DNA from: Tectiglobus sp965224045
GTDB taxonomy: Bacteria > Pseudomonadota > Alphaproteobacteria > Rhizobiales > Hyphomicrobiaceae
Direction of reading: 5' to 3'
Assembly: GCA_965224045.1 (NCBI GenBank)
Contig: CBDCYD010000015.1
Span: 682,001 to 746,000 of the forward strand
Length of the DNA: 64,000 bases
Position 1 is the stretch's first letter. Every line of letters begins with the position of its first letter. Both the position numbers and the translations under genes were made by a program. Positions 18,168 through 27,251 of the stretch are shown here, piece after piece. The notes under the pieces were generated by a model. It had not been told where the DNA came from. It saw nothing but the letters and a program-made list of their open reading frames with translations, and ran no database searches.

Positions 18168-18521
18168 ATGGCAGGCACAGTTGAACTCCCGCAGGCGGAC
18201 GGCGTCACGCTGTCGGACAGCGCGGCGCGGCGCATCATCGAGATCACGGCCGACGAACCGGAAAACAAGCTTTTGCGCGTCAGTGTCGAGGGCGGCGGGT
18301 GTTCCGGGTTCCAGTACAAGTTCGACCTCGTCGCCGACGTCGAGAGCGATGATCTGGTGATCGAGAACGACGGCGCCAAGGCCGTGGTCGATGCGGTCTC
18401 GCTGCCGTTTCTGGCCGGCTCCGAGATCGATTTCGTCGACGAATTGATCGGCGCCACCTTCCAGGTCAAGAACCCCAACGCGACTGCTTCCTGCGGTTGC
18501 GGCACCAGCTTCACGATCTGA
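18168..18521 (+). CDS. erpA: A-type iron-sulfur cluster carrier (ErpA/IscA family)
   Basis: A 117-residue protein that receives and delivers Fe-S clusters to apo-proteins. The three conserved cysteines are present: GGGCSGF in the middle and ASCGCGTSF at the C-terminus. The start at MAGTVELPQ (18168) matches family length; the upstream open codons have no conserved content. The name erpA rather than iscA is chosen because the gene stands alone next to dgt and xth, away from an isc or suf cluster. The two subfamilies cannot be separated by eye with certainty. Confidence 0.85.
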   Translation: MAGTVELPQADGVTLSDSAARRIIEITADEPENKLLRVSVEGGGCSGFQYKFDLVADVESDDLVIENDGAKAVVDAVSLPFLAGSEIDFVDELIGATFQVKNPNATASCGCGTSFTI

Positions 18522-18556
18522 TTATACGATCTCGTTTCACGATCTGGTCGGCAACC

Positions 18557-19345
18557 ATGCAAATCGCGACCTGGAACATCAACGGCATCAAGGCCCGGCT
18601 GAACGTTGTTCTGCAGTGGCTCGAAGAGGCCCGGCCCGATGTCGCCTGCCTGCAGGAGATCAAGAGCATCGACGCGGCGTTTCCCGCCGAGGCGTTCGAG
18701 GCGCTCGGCTATAACGTCGAGACGCACGGCCAAAAGGGCTTCAACGGTGTGGCGCTGATCTCCAAGCATCCGCTGGAAGACGTGCAGCGCGGCCTGCCGG
18801 GCGACGCGGAAGACGTGCAGGCGCGCTATATCGAGGCGCTGGTCGCCGGCCCCGGCCGGCCGGTGCGGGTCGCCTCGATCTACCTGCCCAACGGCAACCC
18901 TGTGACGACCGAGAAATTCACCTACAAGGTGGCGTGGATGGACCGGCTCGAGCGCCATGCCGAGCGCCTGCTCAGCGAAGAAGAGCCGCTGGTGCTGGCA
19001 GGTGACTACAACATCATTCCCGAGCCCGAGGACTGCTATGCGCCTGCGGCGTGGCTCGACGATGCGCTTTACCAGCCGCAAAGCCGGGATGCGTTCAAGC
19101 GCCTCAAGTATGCCGGGCTGACGGATGCGCTGCGCGCCTGCGAGCCCAACGGCGAGGTCTATACCTTCTGGGACTATCAGGCCGGTGCCTGGCAGAAGAA
19201 CAACGGCATCCGCATCGACCACCTGCTGTTATCGCCGCAGGCGGCGGATGCGCTGGTCAGCGTCCGCGTCGACAAGCACGCGCGCGGCTGGGAGAAGCCG
19301 TCGGACCACGTGCCCGTGGTCGCCGAGTTCGGCTTCGGCGGGTAG
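18557..19345 (+). CDS. xthA: Exodeoxyribonuclease III (AP endonuclease)
   Basis: An Mg-dependent exonuclease/AP endonuclease of base excision repair, 262 residues. The start MQIATWNINGIKARL carries the catalytic Asn. LQEIKS holds the metal-binding Glu, AGDYNIIP the Asp-Asn pair, and NNGIRIDHLLLS plus SDHVPVVAEF the final Asp-His. The ATG at 18557 is chosen because family members begin at this MQIATWN-type sequence. It follows the A-type carrier by 35 bases and is probably co-transcribed. Confidence 0.95.
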   Translation: MQIATWNINGIKARLNVVLQWLEEARPDVACLQEIKSIDAAFPAEAFEALGYNVETHGQKGFNGVALISKHPLEDVQRGLPGDAEDVQARYIEALVAGPGRPVRVASIYLPNGNPVTTEKFTYKVAWMDRLERHAERLLSEEEPLVLAGDYNIIPEPEDCYAPAAWLDDALYQPQSRDAFKRLKYAGLTDALRACEPNGEVYTFWDYQAGAWQKNNGIRIDHLLLSPQAADALVSVRVDKHARGWEKPSDHVPVVAEFGFGG

Positions 19346-19417
19346 TGAAGGCGGCGGCGTGATGCGTGCACGGCGGATGTTTGTGGACAAATGCGTTCGG
19401 CGGACAGTCGGCCGGTG

Positions 19418-19434
19418 AGCCCGGCACGCGGGCT
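19418..19434. terminator. Weak hairpin after xthA
   Basis: A 6-bp perfect stem (AGCCCG/CGGGCT) with a 5-base loop about 70 bases after the xthA stop, in the 215-base gap between convergent genes. No T-run follows, so this is only a candidate. Confidence 0.25.
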
Positions 19435-19560
19435 TGCAGTCGGAGGCTTCGGCTGGTTACGGCTTGTTGCCTCTGCGCTTGACCGCGGTCAGTGAGCGCT
19501 GCCGTTGCACTGCAGCATGAGCACGGTGCGATGGGGCATCGGAAATGAATGTCGGTTGGA

Positions 19561-20895
19561 TTACGCGAGCAAAGCCGTCTCAATCTCATCGCGTACGCGT
19601 TCCAACGCATTTCGCAATGCACCGCGCGGGACGCCGCCGAAAGCAAGGCGGAGCGCTTGGGGAGCTGCAGCGGTGGTGGAGAACGGTTCACTTGGGGAAA
19701 CTGCAATTCCCTGGGACTTCAATTGCGAGACAATTGGTTGCGCACGTTGTCCGCCCTCGAGTGGAAGCCAGGTGAAACTCGCGTTTCTGTGCGAGATCAG
19801 AGGAAGTTCGTGAAAAATCTCTCGGCAGAGGCGTTGGCTTTCACCGCCTTCTTGTCTTCGCCTTTCCTCCGAGGCGGCAACCGTCCCTTGCTTGATCCAT
19901 TCAACCACAAGCGCTGAAATCAGCGCTGGAGTGTTCCAGGTGGTGGCCCTTATTGCACGAGTGAGGCGATCACTATGGTGCTCCGGAGCTATCAGATATC
20001 CAAGGCGGAGACCAGTTGCGACACTCTTTGAAAATCCACCGATATGAATCGTCCGCTCCGGTGCGAGTTCAAGCAGGCTCGGTGGTTGATCAGGTTCGAG
20101 AAACGCGTACGCGCTATCTTCGATTATCAACAGCTCGTACCGCCGCGCGACACGAATAAGCTCAAGCCGTCTCTGTTCGTCGATAACCGCCCCCAAGGGA
20201 TTCTGAACCGTCGGCATGAGGTAAACTGCCTGGAGGTCTCCGTCCTGACAGCGGCGTGCCAACATTTCAGGATCCATACATCCTTTTTCACCTTCAATCG
20301 GTTCCAGTGATACGTCGTGAAACTCGGCGACCGCCTTGATGCCGGGGTAAGTAAGCGGGTCAGCACCGATTGTATTGCCGGGCTTAAGCAAGCCGAACGT
20401 GAAGAGCGAAAGGCCGTGCTGAGCACCGGACGTTATCAGCAGCCGATCAGTCGGCAACGTTCCCAGAGATCGGCTAAGGTAATCGGCAATAATTCTCCGT
20501 TCATGCGGGCGACCGCCATGTGGTTGATAGCGCAGCATGGCCTCCAGGTCGCCTGAAGTCGCAAGTCGCTTCAGCCCGGTTCGCAGCAGATCCACATCAC
20601 CAGCATCTCCCGGCATATTGAAAACAAGATCGATCAATCCGTCCGCAACGGCCTGCTCGACCCCTAACGTTGTAGGAAGCGTGGTGTCGCGCACGTAAAC
20701 ACCTCGACCCGCCTCGCCGACGACCAGACGTCTTCGCTCCAGCTCTCGGTAGACGCGCGTTGCTGTCGCAAGCGCAATGCCATGACGTTTGGCGAACATG
20801 CGATGCGTCGGCATCCGGGCGCCAGGCAGTAAATTTCCACAACGGATCGCCTCGGTGACTTCGTTCGCAAGGTCGATATATCGGGCTTTGCGCAT
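19561..20895 (-). CDS. MocR-type regulator (GntR winged helix fused to aminotransferase-like domain)
   Basis: A 444-residue regulator. An N-terminal GntR winged helix (residues 1-70; PGARMPTHRMFAKRHGIALATATRVYREL) is fused to a fold-type I PLP domain. The likely PLP-binding Lys290 lies in HIGGFSKSVATGLRLGYL and the pyridine-contacting Asp260 in LLIIEDSAYAF. MocR proteins usually sense PLP or an amino compound and bind direct repeats in the divergent promoter. Here the partner is an MFS transporter gene 83 bases away, and a 10-bp direct repeat lies between them. Codon use is less GC-rich than in the flanking housekeeping genes, which suggests later acquisition. Confidence 0.9.
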   Translation of the reverse strand: MRKARYIDLANEVTEAIRCGNLLPGARMPTHRMFAKRHGIALATATRVYRELERRRLVVGEAGRGVYVRDTTLPTTLGVEQAVADGLIDLVFNMPGDAGDVDLLRTGLKRLATSGDLEAMLRYQPHGGRPHERRIIADYLSRSLGTLPTDRLLITSGAQHGLSLFTFGLLKPGNTIGADPLTYPGIKAVAEFHDVSLEPIEGEKGCMDPEMLARRCQDGDLQAVYLMPTVQNPLGAVIDEQRRLELIRVARRYELLIIEDSAYAFLEPDQPPSLLELAPERTIHIGGFSKSVATGLRLGYLIAPEHHSDRLTRAIRATTWNTPALISALVVEWIKQGTVAASEERRRQEGGESQRLCREIFHELPLISHRNASFTWLPLEGGQRAQPIVSQLKSQGIAVSPSEPFSTTAAAPQALRLAFGGVPRGALRNALERVRDEIETALLA

Positions 20896-20943
20896 GGAGA
20901 TTGTAATTAGGACACTTTTTTTATTGTATCAATAATTTGGTCT

Positions 20944-20970
20944 ACGTTCCGGATCAACCAACGTTCCGGA
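20944..20970 (+). promoter_or_regulatory. Direct repeat ACGTTCCGGA x2, probable MocR operator
   Basis: Two exact 10-bp copies (20944-20953 and 20961-20970), 17 bases start to start, just upstream of the MFS start codon at 20979. MocR regulators generally bind pairs of direct repeats, so this is the natural operator candidate. Being so near the start codon it would act as a repression site for the transporter. The AT-rich stretch at about 20905-20935 is the likely shared promoter zone. Confidence 0.5.
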
Positions 20971-20978
20971 ATCCAGCC

Positions 20979-22136
20979 ATGCCGATATCCCTTTCTGCGC
21001 CGTTGCTTGCGATCGCGCTTTTCGTTGTAACGTTCGCCGTTAACCTCCAGGCCCCGCTCTACGGCGTTTACGCCGCCAACAGCGGATTGGGTGCCGCTGC
21101 AGTCACGGTCGCATTCGCCGCCTATGTTGTGGGGTTGATGCCAACACTTCTGTTGCTCGGAGGGTTGTCGGACCGGATTGGGCGCCGCACACCAATCGCT
21201 GCAGCCTTAATCCTCGGCGCTGCTGGAACCGCTATGCTTGCGCTGCACCCAACTTGGACCAGCCTAGTGGTCGCACGTGTGTTGCTTGGCATCGCGACCG
21301 CGCTGGCCACGACATCAGGGACGGCGTACATGACCGAGATCATGGGGGCCGAACAGACGGAGCGCGCTGCCTTGTTCGTCACATCCGCAACCTCGCTAGG
21401 CTTTGGTGGCGGAGCGCTAGCCACGGGCATCAGCCTAGGAATGCAAAATCCAACCACAGCGCCGCTGAGCTTCGTCGTGCTCTTTGTTGTCGCGCCAGTC
21501 CTGGCGGCCCTCGTGCTGGCCTTACCTCGTGTCGATGAGCCGAAGCGTGCATCCATGATTAGATTGCCGGTGTTTTTGCGAGAAACCCGCGTGTTTGGGA
21601 TCGCAATGGCGCTGGCTTGGTCAACAACGGGAATGACAATTGCCGTCGTTCCGTTGTCTCTCGAGGCGCATGGTTTGGGAGGTTGGACCGGCCTCGTGAT
21701 CTTTCTCGCCATCTTTGTCGGGTTTCTCTGTCAGCCGATCGTCCGGCGGATGCCGAACTCCAAAGCTCTTGCCATCGGCTTCCTACTGAGCCCGCTCGGT
21801 TTCATCATCCTACTTTTCGGTGATTGGAGCGATGCGCTCAGCCTCGTGCTTATTGGAGCGAGTACGACGAGTGCAGCAAGTTATGGGTTCACATACCTCG
21901 CGGCGCTTTCGGAAGTATCTCTGCGTGCTCCGAACGATCGCGCGCGTGCAGTTGCAGGGCTCTTCGTCTTAACCTACGTCGGCTTTTCGCTCCCAATTGT
22001 TGCGACCGGCGTTGCGGGGGACTTGTTTGGCTTGCGCCTGGCAATGCTCATTTTTGCCAGCGTGCAATCCCTGGCAACTTTGGCAACAGTCATGTTCTGG
22101 ATCAAAAAATCAGATCCTAAACCAATCCCCTCATAA
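20979..22136 (+). CDS. Major facilitator superfamily transporter
   Basis: A 385-residue inner-membrane protein with about twelve hydrophobic segments. The family loop motif GGLSDRIGRRTPI is present between helices 2 and 3, and a motif-C-like region (LGFGGGALATG) near helix 5 points to the drug-exporter type. The ATG at 20979 begins MPISLSAPLLAIALF; the 14 upstream codons overlap the putative operator and are not counted. The substrate is unknown; the divergent MocR regulator suggests an amine or amino-acid-like compound. Codon use resembles the MocR gene. Confidence 0.85.
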   Translation: MPISLSAPLLAIALFVVTFAVNLQAPLYGVYAANSGLGAAAVTVAFAAYVVGLMPTLLLLGGLSDRIGRRTPIAAALILGAAGTAMLALHPTWTSLVVARVLLGIATALATTSGTAYMTEIMGAEQTERAALFVTSATSLGFGGGALATGISLGMQNPTTAPLSFVVLFVVAPVLAALVLALPRVDEPKRASMIRLPVFLRETRVFGIAMALAWSTTGMTIAVVPLSLEAHGLGGWTGLVIFLAIFVGFLCQPIVRRMPNSKALAIGFLLSPLGFIILLFGDWSDALSLVLIGASTTSAASYGFTYLAALSEVSLRAPNDRARAVAGLFVLTYVGFSLPIVATGVAGDLFGLRLAMLIFASVQSLATLATVMFWIKKSDPKPIPS

Positions 22137-22323
22137 CGTTTCAGCGCGAACGTTAGTGCCGCTGGAATCGTCCGCCTCGCGTCAAAATCGAGCTTCAGCG
22201 CCGCACAACGGATGTCCTCAGTTGGTGAAAGCGGACGCAAATCGCGCCAGGGCGTGAAGTTGGGTGAGAGGTGGTGATGCAAACCAGCCCTCCACAACGC
22301 CGGGCGCGGCGGCGCCGTCTCAA

Positions 22324-23238
22324 TCAATTCCCGAATGCCGGCGCGCCTTGCTCGCGCAAATACCGGCGAAAACCCGATGCGAAATTCATCGCCGCATTGG
22401 TCCTTTTCGGTGGATTGGAAACCCTAAAGCCTTCACGGTCGACCAGGCGCGGGGGATGCAAGAGCGGAAAGAGGCGGCTTGCCGGTCGCGGCTGACGGCG
22501 CAGCATGATCATCTCGCGGGCGAGCGATGGCGAGACTGCGAGTTGCGGGCGCGGCAGTTGCGCGGCAGGTGGCTCCTGGCCGGGCGCCTGGTCGCCGACC
22601 ACAGGCAGGTCAAGGCGAACGCGTGCCGCCTCCAATGCGTCGTCGAAGGTCTTGAACCTGCCAATGTAACCCGGAACGCTTGGGTAGACACGCCGGCGCA
22701 CATAGCGCGCCTCGCGCTTCGTTGGAGCCTGCAAGACACCGACGACCAGCGCTGCAACACCCTGCCTGCGAAATCCGAGCCGTTCTGCAGCCGCACGCGA
22801 TACGTCCAACTTGCGCTTGCCGCTGTAGGGACCGGCGTTGTTGATCCGCAGCACGGAGGCGGCGCCACCCTTGGGGTTGTATGCAAGAATGACCGTGCCG
22901 TCCGGCAAGAGGGGGCTTGCGGCGTTGTCGGGCAGGTCGGGACGGAAGACGGCGCCTGAACTGGTCAGTCCGCACGGGTTCAAGCGGTCGCGCCGGCAGC
23001 TGTCATAATAAGAGGCCAGGAGGTAGCCGCGCCATCCAACGAGCGTCTTGGTCTGATCAAGCGTCCCGACGCGGTAACACAAGCCGTGAAAGCAATAGCG
23101 CGTGCCGGGAGACTTGGCATTTGCTTCAAACGCCGCCAGGGCGCCGATGATCACGGTCGCGACAATGGCCAACGCCGCCGGCAGCAGGCGCTGCGAAACC
23201 GAGGCCGTACCAGGAAGCATGGGCTGCTTTCGGGACAT
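22324..23238 (-). CDS. RlpA-like double-psi beta-barrel protein
   Basis: A 304-residue exported protein. It has an N-terminal hydrophobic leader (LLPAALAIVATVIIGALAAF) ending in ANA, then a domain with RlpA hallmarks: LASYYDS at the start, LPDGTVILAYNPKGG, VLRINNAGPYSGKRKLDVSR and AAAERLGF. RlpA proteins are septal lytic transglycosylases acting on glycan strands without stem peptides. The final 100 residues are Pro/Arg-rich and show no SPOR domain. The catalytic Asp of the motif NDRGP is replaced (NNAGP), so activity is doubtful. It is divergent from the CHAT protein gene with 330 bases between starts. Confidence 0.72.
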   Translation of the reverse strand: MSRKQPMLPGTASVSQRLLPAALAIVATVIIGALAAFEANAKSPGTRYCFHGLCYRVGTLDQTKTLVGWRGYLLASYYDSCRRDRLNPCGLTSSGAVFRPDLPDNAASPLLPDGTVILAYNPKGGAASVLRINNAGPYSGKRKLDVSRAAAERLGFRRQGVAALVVGVLQAPTKREARYVRRRVYPSVPGYIGRFKTFDDALEAARVRLDLPVVGDQAPGQEPPAAQLPRPQLAVSPSLAREMIMLRRQPRPASRLFPLLHPPRLVDREGFRVSNPPKRTNAAMNFASGFRRYLREQGAPAFGN

Positions 23239-23568
23239 GTGATGCGCGCCGGATTGCTAGAATCAGTGCCCAAATTGCGAGACAACCATGGCAAATGTGT
23301 GTGGACTGGCCGGTCAGGCTCAAGACCGGAGCCGCCACATTTGCGTTGAGGGCCGATGGCGGCGGCATGCTCGCCCGGTATCGCTTGCTGCAGTCGCAGG
23401 CGGCCAGTAACATTGCCCGCGGGTCCTTCAGCGTGTCGTGCGGATGTTGAATTTGGCGGGATTTTGCAAATCGGGGGATAACCAAGCCGTCGAAAGCCTG
23501 TTGGACCTCGCAACACGGCAGCAGCACCGGGCACACCATCCCGAATGACGGCGTGAGGGAGTATCAGC
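23239..23568. other. Divergent promoter region between the RlpA-like and CHAT genes
   Basis: A 330-base gap that must carry both promoters. A GAGGGAG ribosome-binding site at about 23555-23561 precedes the TTG start of the CHAT gene. No inverted repeat or recognisable promoter boxes stood out. Confidence 0.5.
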
Positions 23569-26500
23569 TTGTTGCCAGGTTTTCGTGTCTTTTCTGACGC
23601 TGCCATTGCTTTGGCCTTTTGCATGTCATTGGTGCTCCTCGGGGCCGCCAACGTGGCGGCGCAGCAGCGTGCCTCAGGCACGAATCATCCGGTTGGCCTG
23701 TGGACCGGAACGCTGTCCTGCAGTGCCGGCGACTTCAACTTGCGCCTCGATGTCAAAATGCAGACGCACAGCAAGCGTTTCGTCGGAACGTATGCGCTGA
23801 CCGGCGGGCAGGCGCGCGGTGAGCGCGATGATGCGCAACGGCCGCTCATCGTGCGCTATGACGCGGGTTCGAAGACCGTCTTTTTCAGGCTCAATGAATG
23901 GCCGGTTGCCGCGCTCGACCCCGACAACGTCCAGATGACGGGTCAGTTGGACAAAACCTTGCGGATATTTTCCGGGAAGGCGATGTCGGGTGACTGCCGG
24001 GCGGTGTCTCTGAGACGCGACACGGTCCCGATCGTGCAAAACCCCGTCCCTGCGCTCGCGACGGCGCTCCGGCGAGAGCTGGATGACCTGCAAGGTACCT
24101 GGGACAACGCCGATCAAAAAGCCGCCGGTCGACGCCTACGCGCGCTGTCGGCGAAGGTCGAACCCTATTTCATTGGACTGGCGAGGGAAGACGCGAGTTG
24201 GGCTGCCGACGGCGATTGCCGAATAGCGAGGTACCTGCATCAGGCGATCGAACAAACGGAAGACACAGCCACGATCGAGCGCTGGCGCGACCACTATTTG
24301 ATCGTATGCGCGAAAGAAGGCGGGATCACCGGGGACTTTGCTGCAACCCAGTGGTTTTTCGTGTTGCTGGCCGACGCCTTCCTCAGAGGATCACCGACTT
24401 TCGAAAAGACCCTCACGGTGCTCGATCGCGACGAACTCTGGTCGCGGGGCGCTGCGTCACGGTCTCCTTCTCTGGGATATCTGGAGAACGGCGGCGATGT
24501 GCTCCGCGCGGGAACCATGGTGCAAACCGGCCTGACGCTGAGCCGCGCCGCGTCCAGCGTCGCCGTCAAGTCCGGTGAAAACAGGCCGGCCGTTATCTTC
24601 ACGCTCAAGTTGAAGGAGGCGCTCGGCTGGTGGCAGGAGGGAGGTGCTGCACGGCTCGCCGTGTTGCTCGACGAGCTTGAACCACTGGCGGTGCGAGCGC
24701 GCGGCCAGGTCGCCGCCAAGATCATGGCCGCTTATCAAGCGCTGCGGGCCTCCGCCTTCGAGGCGGAGCTGCGATTCGAAAAGGCTGCGGTGGCGTTCGA
24801 CAATGCCATTGATCACATCAAGAGAGCGAAGAACACCGGCAACTCACTCGACCTCGTCAACGTTGCAGCAGACCTGCTGACGCGCTTGGCGGAAAGGCAT
24901 CTCGGGCGTTCCCCGTGCGCAGCGTGTCGCAAGCTGGATAAACCGGTCGCCAGGTTCGTTTTCTGGTTACGCCTGCACAGCCCATCCCACGCCTACCTAC
25001 TCATGCAAAAGGGCGGACGCGGGTTCCTCAGCCCCAAAATCCGGCGCCGGATCGATCGCGCGCTGTTCAAGGATGGCGCATCGCGACGTTTCATGAAGCT
25101 CAAGGGGTCCTCACTTGCAACGGCGCTGCAGGGCCTGATCAACCTGCAGACCACGCCGCAAGGGGTTCTGGCGCTCCTGCAAGCCAGAAATCGCAAGCAG
25201 GCGCGCAGGCATAGCCAGGCAACCTTGGGTCAGTTCATCCACCATATGGGCGAATTCGGCGACTATAGCGGCGTTGTGACAAGCGCAGCGGACTTTGCAA
25301 AGGCGCTCGTTGACCAGGACAGGAAATTTGCCGCCGAAGCTGCCATTGGCCGGATCGTGAAGCTGTGGTTTTTCGCCTGGGGCGAAAAACGGTTGAAGCG
25401 CAGCGATGACGAGCATGTTGCCTATGCGACGCGTCTGGCTCCGCTCTTCACGGCGCTTGGCGAGTTCCAGACTCGAGGCAGGCCGTTGAAGAATTATCCC
25501 GGCTACCTGCGCGCCGCCTACCGCATGATCACCGCCAAACTGAAACGCGAGTGGCAAATCGCAAGCCTGCAGGCCGTGCCGGCACTGCGCGAACTGCGAC
25601 CCGCAATGGCCGCGCTATCGCGGCTGCTGATGACGGCAAAACCGAGCAAGGCCAAGCTGCGCCGCCGCATGCATGCCGAGGGCTTCGCGCTGATGCAAAT
25701 CGCGATGCTGACCGATACTGCTGCGGCGCTGCAGGTGGCCGTGCGCAGACGGGAGATCGAACGGCGCGGCGTCGCGGATCTCGTCGCACACCGCGAGAGG
25801 CTGCTACTCGGCGTGCAGCAGTACGATGCAATGGCGCGGCAACAGAAATGGTTCTTCAAGCCGATCGGGGCCGAAACGGCCGCCGCGGACGCGCGGCGCG
25901 AAATCGGAGACGTTGAAAGGAAGATCGCGGCCGCGGGGTTTGACCTCGACGCCTCTCTCGGCAACGCCAGCAATGTCGCATCGCTGTCATCGGCGGCAAG
26001 GCTTCTCGCGCCGTCTGAGCGCATCCTGATCGTACACACCGATCGGTCGAAGACCTCGGTCGTGCTGGTCGGACCCGGCGGCAAGTTCAAGATCAGGATA
26101 TCCGATCTCGGGCGGTCCAAACTCAGCAACCGCGTCAACGCCGTGCGAGCCGGCCTGACAATTGATTTTCGCGGCTACCCCGATTTCCCGGTTGAGAAAG
26201 CGCACCGGCTTTATGTGGATCTGTTTGGCGGGCTGGCGAAGGCGATGGAGGCGGCCGACCGTGTGGTATCGGTCGTTTCCGGGCCGCTGCAAGCCATCCC
26301 GCTTTCGGTGCTCGTCACAAAACGGCCGAAACGTGCGGTGCTGGCCAAGTCGAGGCCACGAGACCCCAGCGTTGCCTGGTTCGTTCTTGAGGCGGCCGAA
26401 ACGCGCACGCCGAGCATCGCGACCTTCGCGGCACTGCGCGCGCGAGGTGCGCATCGGGCCGGCAAACTCGCGCTGCTTGGTGTGGGCGACCCGGTGCTTG

Positions 26501-27207
26501 CATCGTTGGACGGCAACAACCGGAGCCCGGACCTCGATCGATTGCGACGCACCGGATCAATTGCCGACGTCGCTTATCTGAGATCCCTGACGTCGTTGCC
26601 CGAGACTGCGGATGAACTGCGGGCCATCCGCGACACGATCGGGTCGGGAGTTGACCGGCTGTTGCTCGGCGCTGAAGCGACCGAGAGCCAGATCAAGGCT
26701 TTGGATCTCGAGCGATTCAACGTGCTGGCGTTTGCAACGCACGGCGTCGTTGCCGGGCAGGCGTTCGAGGGCAACGAGCCCGGCCTGGTTCTGACGCCGC
26801 CGTCACAGGGCACGGCCAAGGACGACGGATTTCTGTCGATGAGCGAGGTGGCGGGCCTGCGCCTGGATGCGGAACTGGTCTTGTTGTCGGCCTGTGACAC
26901 GGCGACCTCCGACGGCCGCCCGCTCGCAGATGGCCTGTCCGGCCTTGCCCGCGCATTCTTCGTTGCAGGAGCACGCAACATCATCGCCACACATTGGGCA
27001 ATTCCGTCGCTGCCGAGCGTCGCAGTGACGACGAACATGATGCGTGACTATGTGCGTAGGACGTCTGCACCGCCGCCCGGACGAGCCCGCCCGCATTGGG
27101 CCTTCGCACTGCAGGCGGCGCAGCACAAGCTGATTCACAGTGTCGGGCCATCGGTCTACGGCCACCCTGCCAGCTGGGGAGCGTTTCAGGTCATCGGCGC
27201 CGATTGA
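23569..27207 (+). CDS. Secreted CHAT-domain protein (caspase-like fold), 1212 residues
   Basis: A very large protein with a signal peptide (ALAFCMSLVLLGAANVAAQ), so it should act outside the cytoplasm. Residues about 40-150 form a beta-rich part starting GLWTGTLSCSAGDF. A long helical middle follows, with several Lys/Arg-rich stretches and a possible degenerate TPR region. The C-terminal 300 residues are a CHAT domain: catalytic His1058 in LAFATHGVV and Cys1109 in LLSACDTATSDGRP, with the usual GLARAFFVAGARNIIATHW after it. CHAT domains are cysteine peptidases of the caspase clan, often in proteolytic signalling. Translation starts at TTG with GAGGGAG upstream. No dedicated TPR or adaptor partner gene is adjacent; the divergent RlpA-like gene is the nearest neighbour. 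Confidence 0.85.
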   Translation: MLPGFRVFSDAAIALAFCMSLVLLGAANVAAQQRASGTNHPVGLWTGTLSCSAGDFNLRLDVKMQTHSKRFVGTYALTGGQARGERDDAQRPLIVRYDAGSKTVFFRLNEWPVAALDPDNVQMTGQLDKTLRIFSGKAMSGDCRAVSLRRDTVPIVQNPVPALATALRRELDDLQGTWDNADQKAAGRRLRALSAKVEPYFIGLAREDASWAADGDCRIARYLHQAIEQTEDTATIERWRDHYLIVCAKEGGITGDFAATQWFFVLLADAFLRGSPTFEKTLTVLDRDELWSRGAASRSPSLGYLENGGDVLRAGTMVQTGLTLSRAASSVAVKSGENRPAVIFTLKLKEALGWWQEGGAARLAVLLDELEPLAVRARGQVAAKIMAAYQALRASAFEAELRFEKAAVAFDNAIDHIKRAKNTGNSLDLVNVAADLLTRLAERHLGRSPCAACRKLDKPVARFVFWLRLHSPSHAYLLMQKGGRGFLSPKIRRRIDRALFKDGASRRFMKLKGSSLATALQGLINLQTTPQGVLALLQARNRKQARRHSQATLGQFIHHMGEFGDYSGVVTSAADFAKALVDQDRKFAAEAAIGRIVKLWFFAWGEKRLKRSDDEHVAYATRLAPLFTALGEFQTRGRPLKNYPGYLRAAYRMITAKLKREWQIASLQAVPALRELRPAMAALSRLLMTAKPSKAKLRRRMHAEGFALMQIAMLTDTAAALQVAVRRREIERRGVADLVAHRERLLLGVQQYDAMARQQKWFFKPIGAETAAADARREIGDVERKIAAAGFDLDASLGNASNVASLSSAARLLAPSERILIVHTDRSKTSVVLVGPGGKFKIRISDLGRSKLSNRVNAVRAGLTIDFRGYPDFPVEKAHRLYVDLFGGLAKAMEAADRVVSVVSGPLQAIPLSVLVTKRPKRAVLAKSRPRDPSVAWFVLEAAETRTPSIATFAALRARGAHRAGKLALLGVGDPVLASLDGNNRSPDLDRLRRTGSIADVAYLRSLTSLPETADELRAIRDTIGSGVDRLLLGAEATESQIKALDLERFNVLAFATHGVVAGQAFEGNEPGLVLTPPSQGTAKDDGFLSMSEVAGLRLDAELVLLSACDTATSDGRPLADGLSGLARAFFVAGARNIIATHWAIPSLPSVAVTTNMMRDYVRRTSAPPPGRARPHWAFALQAAQHKLIHSVGPSVYGHPASWGAFQVIGAD

Positions 27208-27251
27208 GCGGGCGCGGCGCAGATGCGGTCCAGCCATAGGGTCCGGGCACG

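Noticed and set aside
18116..19222. 368-codon open frame on the minus strand over the A-type carrier and xthA genes
   Set aside because: Both plus-strand genes have clear catalytic motifs; the antisense frame shows no family-like sequence.
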